Assembly (NCBI GenBank): GCA_016794465.1
Contig: JAEUKA010000029.1
Span: forward strand, 1-51,091
DNA length: 51,091 nucleotides
Direction of reading: 5' to 3'
From: Myxococcales bacterium
GTDB taxonomy: Bacteria; Myxococcota_A; Polyangia; Palsa-1104; JAEUJZ01
How positions within the stretch are numbered: position 1 is the first letter of the stretch; every line of letters begins with the position of its first letter. The translations under genes and the position numbers were made by a program. The notes under the pieces were generated by a model. That model was not told where the DNA came from and did not search any database. It saw only the letters and a list, made by a program, of their open reading frames with translations. Of this stretch, positions 50,708 to 51,091 are shown piece after piece.

Positions 50708-51082
50708 GTAACCCGCTTCTTCAACGAAGCCAAGGCGGCGAATCGGATCGGGCATCCGAGCATTGTCCAGATCTTCGACTGTGGCCGGCTCACCGACGGT
50801 ACATCGTACATCGTGATGGAGCTGCTCCACGGCGAAACCGTCGGAGCGAGGGTGCGCAGGCTCGAAGGACGACTGCCTCTCCTCGAAGCGCTGGCGATCA
50901 TCCGCCAGGTCGCCAACGCCCTCAGCGCCGCCCACGCCAAGAATATCGTTCACCGAGACGGAAAGCCAACCCCTGTCCCGTCGAGAAACGAAAAGGGAAC
51001 GACTTGGGGGAAAAGGAGTGAAAAACGGGTGGACGATCCAGCATCCACGGTTAGAAGTCAATCGCTTCATTGTTCTTTCTGA
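50708..51082 (+). pseudogene. Ser/Thr protein kinase, displaced middle fragment
   Basis: Frame without its own kinase start: VTRFFNEAKAANRIGHPSIVQIFDCG, SYIVMELLHGETV (hinge), ALAIIRQVANALSAAHAKNIVHRD (catalytic loop). After HRD the expected LKPEN is replaced by GKPTPVPSRNEK and ~30 further unrelated residues to a stop at 51082. The DFG and rest of the C-lobe are absent from the window. The gene is therefore interrupted twice, at the 18-bp repeat and at about 50,959, and cannot make an active kinase as it stands. Confidence 0.8.
50711..50728 (+). repeat. 18-bp direct repeat, right end of inserted element
   Basis: Second exact copy of ACCCGCTTCTTCAACGAA. Kinase homology resumes here in the same reading phase as at 46296-46313. 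The 81 bp before it (50630-50710), after the toxin stop, hold no gene I can see. Confidence 0.65.
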
Positions 51083-51091
51083 GCTCCCGTC

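Larger units (their letters stand above)
46296..50728. mobile_element. Integrase-bearing element inside a kinase gene (~4.4 kb)
   Basis: Bounded by exact 18-bp direct repeats and containing a tyrosine recombinase, a WYL-like membrane protein, a small coupled hypothetical, a ribbon-helix-helix-like protein, a repeat array and a toxin-antitoxin pair. Removing one repeat and the DNA between rejoins the kinase N-lobe to its C-lobe without frameshift. The left part is visibly AT-richer than the chromosome around it. No replication, conjugation or phage structural genes are seen, so it is a small genomic island or satellite. Recombination between kinase paralogues is the alternative reading. Confidence 0.65.

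Overview
The window looks like chromosomal DNA of a high-GC Gram-negative bacterium, most likely a myxobacterium-type (Myxococcota/deltaproteobacterial) lineage. The pointers are a Hanks-type Ser/Thr kinase gene, RNase J, a DUF4476 protein, TonB-dependent and beta-barrel outer-membrane proteins, a Wza-like export lipoprotein, tachylectin/tectonin/ricin-type beta modules with a CHAT protease, and a menaquinone rather than ubiquinone pathway. This assignment is inferred from gene content only.

Left edge (1-9.1 kb). The 5' end of an IS4-type transposase and a cytochrome remnant abut a four-gene minus-strand operon, transcribed from 9036 to 380. In order it encodes a CHAT protease with a membrane anchor and ricin-B domain; a 1367-residue beta-propeller/trefoil protein ending in 22 His-x-Asp motifs on an 8-residue period; a radical SAM/SPASM enzyme; and a fusion of a Cys-rich domain with a SAM methyltransferase. 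This is my best candidate for an undescribed system: a large lectin-like precursor whose His/Asp octapeptide tail is modified by the radical SAM enzyme and perhaps processed by the protease.

Centre (9.1-28.1 kb). After a DUF4476 secreted protein and a GbsR/MarR-type regulator with a clear promoter and operator comes a 17-kb supercluster (10951-28085). It carries every activity from DAHP synthase to chorismate and from chorismate to menaquinone, plus the prenyl-chain synthase: 17 activities in 14 genes, three of which are bifunctional fusions (MenD-MenH, AroD-AroE, AroK-AroB). Most adjacent stop and start codons overlap.

Right-centre (28-46 kb). Housekeeping and envelope genes follow: RNase J, pterin carbinolamine dehydratase, TonB receptor, adenosine deaminase-like protein, tRNA-Glu, metallophosphoesterase, an exopolysaccharide group (Wza-like, WecG-like, polysaccharide deacetylase) with an odd xanthine-dehydrogenase-like subunit, two outer-membrane barrels, a three-gene flavin/[2Fe-2S] amine dehydrogenase, DUF72, and an HEXXH membrane protein.

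Right edge (46.1-51.1 kb). A Ser/Thr kinase gene is split by about 4.4 kb of DNA flanked by an 18-bp direct repeat. The insert encodes a tyrosine recombinase, a membrane-anchored WYL-like protein, a ribbon-helix-helix-like protein and a ParD/ParE-like toxin-antitoxin pair. It also holds a striking noncoding array of eight ~44-bp units, most carrying two like 6-bp palindromes 11 bp apart. The kinase homology breaks a second time near 50.96 kb.
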